DNA of 64,000 nucleotides from Orbilia blumenaviensis (lineage: Eukaryota > Ascomycota > Orbiliomycetes > Orbiliales > Orbiliaceae): positions 310,001-374,000 of the forward strand of contig JAVHNS010000003.1 in NCBI GenBank assembly GCA_036872755.1, read 5' to 3'. How positions within the stretch are numbered: the stretch's first letter is position 1; each line of letters begins with the position of its first letter. The position numbers and the translations under genes were made by a program. The notes beneath the pieces were generated by a model. The model saw nothing but the letters and a program-made list of their open reading frames with translations. It was not told where the DNA came from and ran no database searches. Below, piece by piece: positions 35,701 to 45,136 of the stretch.

Positions 35701-36330
35701 GCTATTCTTCCCCCTCTCACGCCGAAAGAAGTTGTCCCCGAAGCTGAAGAACATATGAAATCAATGAAGAATGCTCATAATATTCTCGTAAAAGACCTTC
35801 AGTTCTCACAAGAAAGAATGAGCCATTACTACGACAAACGACGGGAGGAAGCCCCAGATTTTAAAGAAGGAGATAAAGCATATCTGCTTGCACGAAACTT
35901 GAAAACCAAGCGACCTAATAAAAAACTTGATTTTCAGAAATTTGGCCCATACGTAATCAAGAAGAAACTTGGAAAGCACCATTTTGAACTTGACATACCT
36001 GGACCAACACGGATACACAAGACATTTCATGTCTCAGTCTTAGAAAGAGCCCCTCCAGGACTCAGAGAAGACCCGAACGAGATTGAAATCGAATACGACG
36101 ACTACGCGGAATACGAAGTTGAAAGAATCCTTGACGGACCTAACGGCGACAACGAATACCTTATTCGTTGGGCTGCTCCCTACGGACCAGAAGACGATTC
36201 TTGGCAACCAGAAGAAAATATTTCGCCACAAACTATACAGGATTACCTTAGGAACAGGGACCCACCCCATCAACCTGATGCCCCTGCACCTAAACGAGGA
36301 CGAGGAAGACCTAAGAAAAATAGAGATTAG
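32746..36330 (+). CDS. pol: Element B Pol polyprotein with chromodomain and AT-hook
   Basis: Pol lies in the -1 frame to gag; its first ATG is at 32770 (1186 residues from there), but expression by frameshift at 32743 is more likely. Using the ATG numbering: protease active site DCGA at 44-47; reverse transcriptase YLDD at 389-392; RNase H with TDAS about residues 535-660; integrase HHCC finger about 749-792 (CDLC); DDE core motifs YDFV, SDRDPLF and DGASERL; a GPY/F module (FGPYVI); and a chromodomain about 1110-1160 (YLIRWAAPYG, SWQPEENI). The last residues carry an AT-hook, KRGRGRPKK (about 1175-1184), after the chromodomain. No stops interrupt the frame. The pairing of chromodomain and AT-hook would suit integration into AT-rich heterochromatin, where B actually sits. 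Confidence 0.96.
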   Translation, partial: KLRKLQDSMPPEGSKLRIVKNGPSKQLSLQSTKNHFFLPVNINGNSSTSLLDCGAEDSFIHPEVVKQLKLPYIQKLQKTHVTAFDNSPLGTITHETTFTLLINGHLETITMDILETPHELVLGFPWLEEHNPSINWKTRHLEFSRCDCRKIYSKIRPDNRPPKEAHHRLTQHMSQKEVNNRLRNKPHSIRHVFLKIREINKEKKEIPDWILEDNKLVFQPPDERDPLPKINQFTHHIPLKEGTQPKSLPIYACTEEETAALREYIDENLRNGFIRPSNSPAGHPILFVPKPNGKLRICIDYRSLNDITIKDTGPLPLISESFDRLTGANYFTKLDIINAYYNIRINPGEEWKTAFRCRYGLFEYLVMPFGLTNAPASFQAFMNHVLREHIDVICVVYLDDILIFSKTLGKHKENVNAVLKSLRDYDLRVALDKSEFAVTECEFLGAIVTSNGIKMDPKKVQAIQDWPLPENVKEVQSFLGLCNYYRRFIRKYSFMSAALSELTKKQLKFEMTPERVQAFETLKKSFTSAPILKLYDPKLPIKIETDASTAALGACLLQLHKDKQWYPIAYISHKFDATQLRYAIHDKELMAIVEACRKWRVYLQSKEPFTVLSDHKNLTYFLTTKELSRRQVRWWELLSEYSMKIIHFKGKENALADAISRRPDLVKGVEPDKGAILKYGDTKDQILINKSLNLTEHNIEDDLRQKVLKAYEQDPVAQRILKKEDTPPHFELVDGIIMFRDSFYIPTKKLQEEIISLHHDHPAHGHLGIDRTQELITKTYFWPQMRKQIEEYIKTCDLCCRNKPNRHKPYGTLQPHDVPSAPFEVITYDFVQGMPPARDPLTNKLYDEILVITDKLTKVAIFVPWDSQWGAKELQQVYHNHVFSKYGIQRKHISDRDPLFTSKYWQSIMNQTGTKLNIATKGHAQTDGASERLIQTLEIYLRNFLNYAQNNWIPLLPMAEFTYNTSQHSTTKYTPYEVLRGWTPKAILPPLTPKEVVPEAEEHMKSMKNAHNILVKDLQFSQERMSHYYDKRREEAPDFKEGDKAYLLARNLKTKRPNKKLDFQKFGPYVIKKKLGKHHFELDIPGPTRIHKTFHVSVLERAPPGLREDPNEIEIEYDDYAEYEVERILDGPNGDNEYLIRWAAPYGPEDDSWQPEENISPQTIQDYLRNRDPPHQPDAPAPKRGRGRPKKNRD

Positions 36331-36684
36331 CATACTTTGTAGATTTTCGACCTACAAGGATATGGCCTCTCTACCCAACCAGTTCCTACACTTACGAATT
36401 TTCTTTACAAACATCCACCTCCACAGACACACGGTCTGAACAGACACCTACGGTGTTGATCGTCCAACCACTCTTCGACCCTCTCCAGATACCTTATTTC
36501 CTCAACCAGCAGAACCCTGTACTCTGGCCGCGCTAACGAGCGACTGCGCAGAAGCTGTATCGATAGAGCGATACCACGAATTATTGGAGTCAACGACTCA
36601 GCGCGAATCATAGCAAGATAACAAGGCATGATTTGATTTGAAAATGAGAAGTTACGAATACATGACAGGAAACCAGCCAAAGTT
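36331..36684. other. Spacer between pol and the convergent accessory gene of B
   Basis: These 354 bases separate the tail-to-tail 3' ends of pol and the accessory gene. They presumably hold both 3' untranslated ends. I see no further gene; overlapping short frames look like chance. Confidence 0.5.
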
Positions 36685-37383
36685 TCAGATAGTACTCTGA
36701 AGGAAATCCTCCATGGAAAACGCGAGATAACTCTCATCCCACCCAGCAGAAAAATCCACCGCATCCGCTGGGATGTCGCAGAAGAAGTCAAGCACCTCAT
36801 CAGGCGCTGACGAACCTTCACCAGCCCCTTCTTCAACGATCGGATCATCTCCGAATATCATATCATTTTCTATGACTCTCTGTTCTTCATGAAGAAGAGA
36901 TTCTCGATACTTCCGCGCGATTACTGAAGCCTCAGTGGATTGACGTTTTAATTCAGCCGCAACAGTGTTGAACTCAGCCAGAAGCTCTGTGAGCTTTGTC
37001 TGACCTTCGATGACTTTTTGATGTGCTATTTCATACCGAGCAGAAGTTTCTTCCAATTCTTTGAACTTCTTGTCTCGAATTTCCGCAATACGATCCACTA
37101 AAGATTTTGGATTAGAAACACCCCACAAAGCGGAGAAAAACAAAAATCACTTACAAGGAATTGCATTGCATTTTCCTACTCTGCCCTGTCTATGACAGAC
37201 TTCGCACTTGATGCTCTTTTCCAACATGACGCAAATATGACCGTTCGCGACGCAGTGTGAACACGGAACTGCAGCCTCTAAACCTTCTGACTTGAACCGC
37301 TCAAGAAAGATGGCCCTTCTTCGTTTTGCTTGGACGCGATTCTCTGATCTTTTTTTAGGTTTTTGAATGGCGCTCCGTTGCAT
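36685..37383 (-). CDS. Antisense two-exon accessory gene of element B, Zn2Cys6-like regulator
   Basis: Exon 1 is 37383-37155 and exon 2 is 37097-36685, joined by a 57-nt intron with donor GTAAGT (37154-37149), branch CTAAT (37115-37111) and acceptor TTTAG. Without splicing the frame stops within three codons of the donor; splicing yields 213 residues in frame. After a basic N-terminus (KKR, KRRR), cysteines at 41, 44, 51, 60, 63 and 72 fit C-x2-C-x6-C-x8-C-x2-C-x8-C, the canonical fungal Zn2Cys6 spacing. A long charged coiled coil follows (about residues 77-155), then an acidic, hydrophobic C-terminus (DEVLDFFCD, MEDFLQ) resembling an activation domain. A DNA-binding transcription regulator is the natural reading, inferred from layout. 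The intron means this gene is transcribed separately from the genomic RNA. The relic in R1 shows the gene is old in the family. Confidence 0.82.
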
Positions 37384-37694
37384 GATCAGAATGAAAGATT
37401 TGATATTATTTTGTATGTATGAAAGAATATTTTGTGGTTTAAGTTTTGAAATTTAGTTATGGTGCGAATTGCAGTTATTTATGTTTGATTTTGATTACAT
37501 AATCATGTAACGTGATCATGAAGGCTAAGCCTTCGGACACGAGAATTCTTGTACACAAATTTCTCCCAGACGGTTTTCCCGTACGGTAGAATTTTGTAGA
37601 CGAATTTTGTACAAAGGCCCTTTACCCAGTTTTGTTGCATCTCCTATGTGCGAGAAGATCCCGCATGGGAATTTCCCTTTTGGGAGTTTCCCTT
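37384..37694 (-). promoter_or_regulatory. Probable promoter region of the B accessory gene
   Basis: About 310 bases between the accessory-gene start and the polypurine tract, with AT-rich and short repeated segments such as GGGAATTTCCC and GGGAGTTTCCC. No coding frame. A promoter for minus-strand transcription must lie here or in the 3' LTR. Confidence 0.35.
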
Positions 37695-37708
37695 GAAGGA
37701 GGAGATAG
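37695..37708 (+). promoter_or_regulatory. Element B polypurine tract
   Basis: GAAGGAGGAGATAG abuts the 3' LTR and would be the plus-strand primer. Confidence 0.8.
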
Positions 37709-38266
37709 TGTCACGGCCAGCCATACTAGGTATGTCTTGGCGTGTCAAACATGAGTCCGTTTTCGCAGGCTGTTTCTCACACCGAGATGATTTTTATTAT
37801 AAATATCCGGCGGGAGAAAACCATACCAGAAAAGAGACGGATTGGACTGTGTTGTGCCGACAACACAACTCCCAGAACAAACCATGCAGAAAGCGTTATG
37901 TGTGGCTTGGCGCGTTATGTGCACATAACGCCCTCCGGGGCACATAACGCCCAAGTCTATAGACGATTCACATTTGTATGGACGACGCTCATGTATATAA
38001 GGACCTTTGAACGATGGCAGTCTCAGGATTCTTTCTTAGACTCCATCGGTCAACTTATCAATACTCAATACACTCTGTTTACTACCTTTACCCATTGAAC
38101 CTAGTATCCCCTTACTAGGAGTTACACTATTTGATATCTCTATATTCAACCCAGCTTACCTTGAGAGAATAATCTGAATACTTTAGATTGAGAATACGAT
38201 TAGCCAAAGAACGCTAGGCTGTTTTAGGAATTTCCTATTTGGGAAATACCCGGGACAGGTGTAACA
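37709..38266 (+). repeat. Element B 3' LTR (558 bp)
   Basis: It looks identical to 29077-29634. The GCGTTATGTG array is at 37893-37950. The flanking TTAAT at 38267-38271 matches the left target duplication. Confidence 0.97.
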
Positions 38267-38271
38267 TTAAT

Positions 38272-39325
38272 TATTTTAAATAAAAATTTTTAAATTTTTT
38301 ATTTTATAATAAATTCTTTTAATTTATTATATTTAATTTTAAAATTTTTAAAATATATAAATAAAATAAATATTTATTTTATAATATTTTTATTTTTATT
38401 TTTAATTAATTTTTTATTATATTTTATTTTATCATTATTTTAATTTTAAATATTATTTATAACCTTTAATAAATTAAAATTTAAAATAAAATTAAAAATA
38501 ACTTAATTTTTTTATTTTAAAATTGTAAAAAAAATTTATGTTATAAAATATAAAATTAAAATATTTATTAAAAAAAAAAAATTTATTAAAAAAAAAATAC
38601 CCCTTAAAAAAATAAAAACCAAATTAATATCTAGTATTAAGAAAACTAAAAAATTTAAATTGAATAATAAATATTTTCCTTATATTTTTTATTTAAAAAA
38701 TTTTTTTTTTTTTTTTATTAATTCACTATATAATCATTATATTTTGCAAAATAAAATAATAATAAAAAAATACTAGTCTTTTAATTCCAAAACTCTTATT
38801 CTCTCATTTTATTAAAAAACTTATTTTTAATATTATTACAAATATAATATTTAATAACTATTAAAATAATAATAAAAATATAAAATAATTAAAAAAAATT
38901 ATATTAATTATTTAAAAAATAATAAAAATTTAAATAATAAATATATTTATATTTATTAATTTATTTATAATATATTATAATTAAATTATTATAAATTTAA
39001 AAAATATAATAATTTATATTAAAATTATTTTAAATTTTATAAAAAATTTTTTATAATATAATTATATTTATATTAATATTAGAAAGCTTAATTATAATAA
39101 TTAAATTATTAATATTTTATATATATATATTTTATTATAAAATAAAATATTTTTTATTTTGATTTTAGATTATAATTTAAAATATTATAAAATATTCATT
39201 TAATATATTTTATAATATTTTTAATATAAAATAAATTAATATATTAATTTACTATATTTATATAATAAATAAATAAATATTAATAATTATTAAATAAATT
39301 ATAATTATATAATAAATTTATTAAT
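38272..39325. other. AT-rich tract without genes
   Basis: A/T-dominated sequence like the region left of R1. No LTR or coding sequence recognised. Confidence 0.65.
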
Positions 39326-39329
39326 AAAT

Positions 39330-39482
39330 AAATATTTAAATTTATTAATAAACTTTAATACTAAATATAATAAATCTATTAATAAACTTTAAATATTAAA
39401 TATAAATCCACTAATAAATTTTAAATAATATATATAAATCCATCAATAAATTTTAAATATTAAATATAAATTTATTAATAAA
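39330..39482. repeat. Degenerate tandem repeat, unit about 32-38 bp
   Basis: Four to five imperfect copies of a unit like AATCYAYTAATAAAYTTTA followed by ATATTAAATAT. The variants differ mainly by C/T, as expected if RIP mutated a tandem array. Confidence 0.65.
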
Positions 39483-39526
39483 ACAATTTAAACTTTAAAA
39501 AATGAATATTAAATTGTTTTATCTTC

Positions 39527-39690
39527 TAAAAATCCAAGTTTAAATCACTCTATAGATTTACCCTAAAAATCCAAGTCCAAACCACTCCATTGTAGACTTA
39601 AGTTTATCCATTTTAATAAAAGTCCAAACCGCTTCACAGTTTGGAGCGGTTTGGACCCGGTTTAGCCGCTCCACGGTAACACACTAATAA
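39527..39690. repeat. GC island with direct repeats and overlapping hairpins
   Basis: Around 39530-39600 the phrase AAAAATCCAAGTCCAAACCACTC occurs twice in differently mutated form, and a third related copy reads AGTCCAAACCGCTTC. It then forms a perfect 12-bp inverted repeat, GTCCAAACCGCT (39622-39633) with AGCGGTTTGGAC (39645-39656). A second, overlapping hairpin pairs GGAGCGG (39643-39649) with CCGCTCC (39666-39672). The two cannot form together. This may be the terminal or subterminal part of a DNA transposon (hAT ends often carry such repeats), but no partner end was found. Confidence 0.5.
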
Positions 39691-42438
39691 ATTTAAATAT
39701 ATTTTTATAATCAGAATTATTAATTTTTTGTTTTTTTTATTTATTAAAATATATTTCCATATGCTTTAGGATAATAAATTTAAATTCCTAATTAATAAAA
39801 ATAATGTTGACTTTAATAATTATATCTAAAATTAAAATAATATTAATTTGATTTTTAATTAGGATTAGGTGAACAATGGAATTGGAGTCAGAATTTTGTT
39901 TAATTAGTTGGATGTTAGTAGGAATCTTATTTAAAAAGATGAGTTTTTTAATTATTATTAATAAAATTAGAAGATTTAAAAGGTTGGTAATAAGAGTAAA
40001 GCTTTTTTTATTTAAAGTAATTTATCTAATTTATCCCATTAATTATAAAAATATTTTTATTAATTTAGATTTAAAATATTCACTTTTTTAAAATAAAATA
40101 TAATCAAATAGTAAAATATAATTTAATTTATTAAAATTAATTATAATAAACATAAAAATTATTTTTTTAAATATTATAAAAATAAATTTTTTTTAAAGTT
40201 TATTATAATAAATTTCATTATTTTTATTAATTAATTTTTAAAAATTTTAATATAAATAAATAAAAAATCATTTGCTTTATATTTAAAACTAAATAATTAT
40301 ATTTAAATTATTAAAATAAATTAAAATTTTTTTTATAAATTTTAATTTATTTAATAATAATTTTTTTATAAAAAATTAAATTTTTTTATAAAAAATTAAA
40401 TTTTTATTAATTTAATTTTAAAAAAAAATAATTATTAATAAAATTTTTTTTTTAAAATTTTTAAAATTTTTAGTAAATTAAATATTAATTTTTTTATTAT
40501 AAAATTTAAAAAATTTATAAAATTTTCATAAATTTTCCTTAATATTTTATTAATTTTATATTATAAAATAAAAATGATTTTCTAATTATTTTTTTTTAAT
40601 TTAATTAAAAATTCTAATTTTAATTTTAATTCTAAATTTTTATTATTAATAAATTTAATATTAAAAAAATTATAATTAATATTTTTTATTATAATAATAA
40701 AAAAAAAAACTTAAAATTTAATTTATAATAATTTATATATTTTTAATTTAATATTTTTTTTTCTCTTTTTTTTTTTTTTTTTTATTTTCTTTTTTAATAA
40801 TAAGATTTTAAAAACTTTCAAAAACAACAATTTTAAAAATAAATAATAAATTATTAAAATAAATTTTAATTTAATAAATAATAATAATAACATCTTATTT
40901 AAAAATATTTCCATAATCTACATCTAATTTAAATATATTAATTAAATTTATAATATTAAAATTTATAAAATTAAAATTTGTAAAAATCTATTTAATCAAT
41001 TTTTTTTTATTAAAATCATCATTCTTATTATTTTTAATATTTAATTTTAAATTAAATCTTATATATTCTAATTATATAGCAATTTTAAATTTATTAATAA
41101 ATTTTAAAATTATTAAATAAAAATATATTTAAATAATATAAATTATCAAATATAAAAACTATATTTTTTTTAAAAAAAAAAATTTTATATATTATATTTA
41201 ATAAAAATAAATAATATCTCCTTTAAAATATTAATATAATAATTTTATATTATAATAAATTAAAAAACTTAAACCTAAATATAATTAACATTATAATTAC
41301 TAAAAGTAAAATAAAATTAAAAATAATTATAAATTATAATAATATTTTAAACATAAATAAATATTATTTAATAATGTAAGTATAATTAATGTTTTGATAA
41401 TATAATAATAATAATATAATAAAAAAATTATATATTTATTAAAAAAATTTTAATAATATAAAAATAAAAATAAAATTAAAAATTATAATATATAAAATTA
41501 TTATATTAAATATATTAAATCTTAATTATTTTATATATTTAATATTTTTTAAATTTATAAAATATAAATTTAATTTTTTTTATTATTATTATTATCATTA
41601 TTATAAACCAACTTTAATTTAATTTGTTATGTAAATAATTATCAAATTTTTATTAGTTTTTATTTTATAATATTTTTTTTTTTTAATTTTATTTTTAATT
41701 TTTTAATTAAATATTAATACAATTTCTTTTTTTAATTTAAAACATAAAATATATATAATTATTATATTTTAATTAAAAACTATTTACTTATTTTTATTAG
41801 ATTTTATTAGAATAAATAAAATTAAACTTAATTAAATTTTTATATTTATATAAAATTTAAATTTAAATTAATTTTTAATTTATTATACTATAAATTATTT
41901 TTTTAATTTTATTAATAATTTTGATAATAATATTAATAATAATTTTCAAATATATGTAAATTTTAATTATTTTTTTTTTATTTTTATTATATTAAAATTA
42001 AATTTAAAATTTTAATATAATATAATTTTTAATTTATAATATTTATTTATTAATAATAAAATTATCTAAAATAATAATTTTAATAATATTTTAAATTTTA
42101 ATTTATAATTAATTATAATTTTTTTTATATTTATATTTTTAATTTATAATTTAATTTTTTTTTTATAAAAATTAAAAAGATAATATCTTAAAATAAAAAG
42201 TTATATTAAAAATAATATTAATAATAATAATTTTAAATATAATATTTTTATTAATTAATATAAAATATTATTTATTTATAATTTAAATTTAATAATTAAA
42301 AATATTAATAATTGTTTTATTATATAGTTTAATAATAATATAATTAAAATTAATTTATATAATAAATTTTCCAATCATACTATAAAATGATATTATAATT
42401 GATAAAATCAAATTATCCAAAAAAATTATCTACTAATA

Positions 42439-42440
<2 letters not shown>
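39691..42440. other. AT-rich tract without recognisable genes
   Basis: The interval 39840-40090 is somewhat less extreme and holds a 71-codon frame (39876-40091) of Ile, Leu and Lys-rich composition. I think it is a mutated repeat, not a gene. The rest is A/T-only. Confidence 0.6.
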
Positions 42441-42443
<3 letters not shown>

Positions 42444-42476
<33 letters not shown>

Positions 42477-42569
42477 TTTTTTTTTATTTATTTTTTTTTT
42501 TTTTATTTTTTTTTATTCTTTTTTTTCTTACCTATTTTTTTTTTTTTTATTTTTCTTTTTTTATTATTG

Positions 42570-42605
<36 letters not shown>
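42444..42605. repeat. Poly(T) and (TTA)n low-complexity tract
   Basis: Long T runs pass into about 15 TTA/TTG triplets. A simple repeat. Confidence 0.85.
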
Positions 42606-42607
<2 letters not shown>

Positions 42608-43300
42608 ATTAATTTTATTTTTATTTTATAAATATTTAAAATAATATAAATAATATAATTATATAGTAAATAAATAAATATTTTTAAAATTAAATAATAG
42701 TTATTATAATAGTATTATATATATAATATTTATAGATAAATATTTAAATAAATTTTTAATAAAGTTTAAGTAATTATAATTTTTTGTCTTTAATTTTATT
42801 ATTTTTAATTTCTTTGTTATTTTTATTATTTTTAGTTTTTTTATTATTTTTGGTTTTTTTATTATTATTATTAATTTTTTTGTTATTAATTTTTTTATTA
42901 TTTTTATTATTATTATTTTTTATAATTTAAAAAAAAATTTGTTTATTTATATATTTTTGATTATTTTAAAATTAAAAATTAATTAATAAAATAATTTTTT
43001 TAATAGGTATATTATTAATTATATAATTAATTAAAATATTTTTATTTATATTTATTACTTATTTAATAAAAATTTTAAAATTTATTTTTATTAAAATTAT
43101 ATTATTTAAAAATTTAATAAAATTAAAAATATTTAAATAAAAATAATAAAAAAAAATATATTATTTAATTTTAAAATATAAAAAATTATTTACAAATATT
43201 TATATATTAAAAAAATAATTTAAAATTAATAGTATTATATCTTTTAATATTATTATTTTAATTAAAATTCTAAATTATAATTTATAGATATATACTACAA
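42606..43300. other. AT-rich tract, low complexity
   Basis: Includes TTATTTTT-type repeats at 42780-42925. No gene seen. Confidence 0.6.
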
Positions 43301-43450
43301 TGCCAGTTAGAAATGTAGTAATAATAATAAAAAGAGCATATTAAGCCATAAAAAGGCTAGAATTTAATAAAATAAAAATTCAATTTATTAAATATTAATT
43401 ACAGAATAAATCCAATATTTCAGAATAGGTTATTCATATATGCTATGATG

Positions 43451-43577
43451 GGAATAGTAGAGGTAGAAGCAGAAGTAGCAAAAACAGAAGCAGAAGTAGA
43501 AACAAAAGTAAAAGTAAAAGTAAAAGCAGAAGCAGAGGTAGAAGTAGTAGAAGCAGAGGTAGTAAAAGTAAACTGGT
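43451..43577 (+). repeat. Purine-rich hexamer-like repeat (AGA/AGT/AGC)
   Basis: An imperfect run of AGTAGA, AGCAGA and AAAGTA units. In one frame it reads as alternating Ser and Arg/Lys (open 43429-43604), and in another as a 44-codon frame of alternating Val/Ala and Glu/Lys. The RS-like frame runs into GGTGAGT, a possible donor, but no neighbouring exon is visible. I regard it as a microsatellite. Confidence 0.55.
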
Positions 43578-43579
43578 GA

Positions 43580-44939
43580 GTATGATTAATAAAAAATGAT
43601 ATTTATATTGGTGTTATAGTTGGTGGTTAAGGTATAAATTACTTATTTTAATGTTAATAAATAAAATAAACTAACTAAAATTAATTAATACATATTATAT
43701 ATCACTTTTTAAATAAAATTTGTTTTATAAATTAATCTATTTTTGAAAATAAGATTTTTTTTTGAATTAAAGCAGTTCTATAATAATTAGAATTTTAAAA
43801 CTATCTTTTAAATTACTTAACTTTAAAATTAAGATATTGTTATTATTAAAAATAATTTTAAAATAACTTTATTTTAATAAGATTAGTTTAAAATAAAAAA
43901 TCACTTTTTATTAAAGCTATTTTTTTTATTAATTTGCTTTTTAAACTTTATAACACTTTAATCCAATAATTCATTTTAAATAAAAAAGATGACTCTAAAT
44001 TTATAACACTTTTATAAATATAAATTATAATTATTAAAAATTATTATTAAAATAAAGATATAGATTTAATTTAAAGTAGTTTAAAATACTTAAACACATA
44101 TATTTAAAGGTGGTTTTATTATATGTAGTGCCCTTGTGTTTTCAGTCGGCATTAAGCCATTTTATCTTTGTAAAAGAGTTTATTTTTGAAGACCATCTTA
44201 AGACCCTACAAAAAACGCCTCAAAAAACTACCCAATCCCCTTACGGTACCTACTTGGTAGATAGATAGATAGATAGATATTGCATCCCAAGAACATGCAG
44301 CATATAGGTACCTAGGTATATGCATGCAGGAACCTTCAGATCAATATGCTCCCTAAGCTCGCGGTTACTGCCAACGAGACTAGTTACTGCCAATACCTCC
44401 TGTACAATAATGTTGCCCCAACGCATGTACCAACCAAATTTAAAGGCGACGCCCTGTCCCGGATAGATCTGGATGCATGCACGTCTGTACATAATATAAG
44501 ACAAAATCAGGGTACCAAGTACTTAAGCTACTTTTCACGTTTTGACCAAGTACAAATAACTACACTAGTAACTATCCGGTACCTTTGTGTAACGGGTACT
44601 ATACTTTTACTAGTACTAGGGTTCACCAGGCTAAACTAGCCGTTAGAATAGTCGGCAAGCGGCACATTCCAACAGGTAGCTAGTAGGATGTTACCTGGTA
44701 TCTCAAGTCGCATGGATTTCGAGCTGAGGGTTGTTTGTGCGGCAAGGCTTGGAATATTGAACACATGGATACGAGAGACGGGATAGAAAGTAGCATGCAG
44801 TGCCACGACAGGATCGTACCTTTTTTTCTTTCCCCTACGTAGTTTTTGTTTTGTTGGTTGGAACTGCGGGGAAGCCAATAATTGGTGAAGCATGAACGAA
44901 GGAAGGAAGTCCCACAGCCAGCCAGAGGACTTAGCTGGC
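43580..44939. other. Transition from AT-rich to balanced DNA; no gene
   Basis: Composition shifts abruptly near 44,100-44,130. A (TAGA)n tract lies at 44258-44279 and a perfect TACCTAGGTA palindrome at 44309-44318. Short open frames here show no domain features. Confidence 0.6.
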
Positions 44940-44946
44940 TATATAA
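44940..44946 (+). promoter_or_regulatory. TATA box upstream of the LPxELR-type gene
   Basis: TATATAA lies about 190 bases before the ATG at 45137, followed by a C/T/A-rich leader typical of fungal 5' untranslated regions. Confidence 0.5.
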
Positions 44947-45136
44947 CCCCATCTTAAGCTCTTCTGGATCCTGCCAAAAACACTACACCCACAACTCATC
45001 CCCGCCCGCTCTACTTCTATCATTTCACAATTAAATCATCGACAGCCACTTTCTCAGCAGTTACCTACACAATCTACAGACTTAATTACATACTCAAGTA
45101 TCTAACAAGAATCTATCAGGAAGGGGAAAAAAAAAA

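Larger units (their letters stand above)
29077..38266 (+). mobile_element. Element B: intact chromodomain Ty3/gypsy retrotransposon with accessory gene
   Basis: This is a 9190-bp element with 558-bp LTRs (29077-29634 and 37709-38266) in which I found no difference, TG...CA ends and TTAAT target duplications (29072-29076 and 38267-38271). It carries a self-priming-type PBS, a long gag (29675-32752), a -1 slippery site, pol (to 36330), an antisense two-exon accessory gene (37383-36685), a polypurine tract (37695-37708) and TATA-containing LTRs. All frames are open, and there is no sign of RIP although two close relatives next to it are destroyed. It therefore arrived after the RIP episode. Confidence 0.97.

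Noticed and set aside
36405..36848. 147-codon minus-strand frame next to the B accessory gene
   Set aside because: It overlaps exon 2 in another frame, while exon 2 is supported by splice sites and a coiled coil.
39876..40091. 71-codon frame in a slightly GC-richer patch
   Set aside because: No recognisable domain; probably a partly RIPed repeat.
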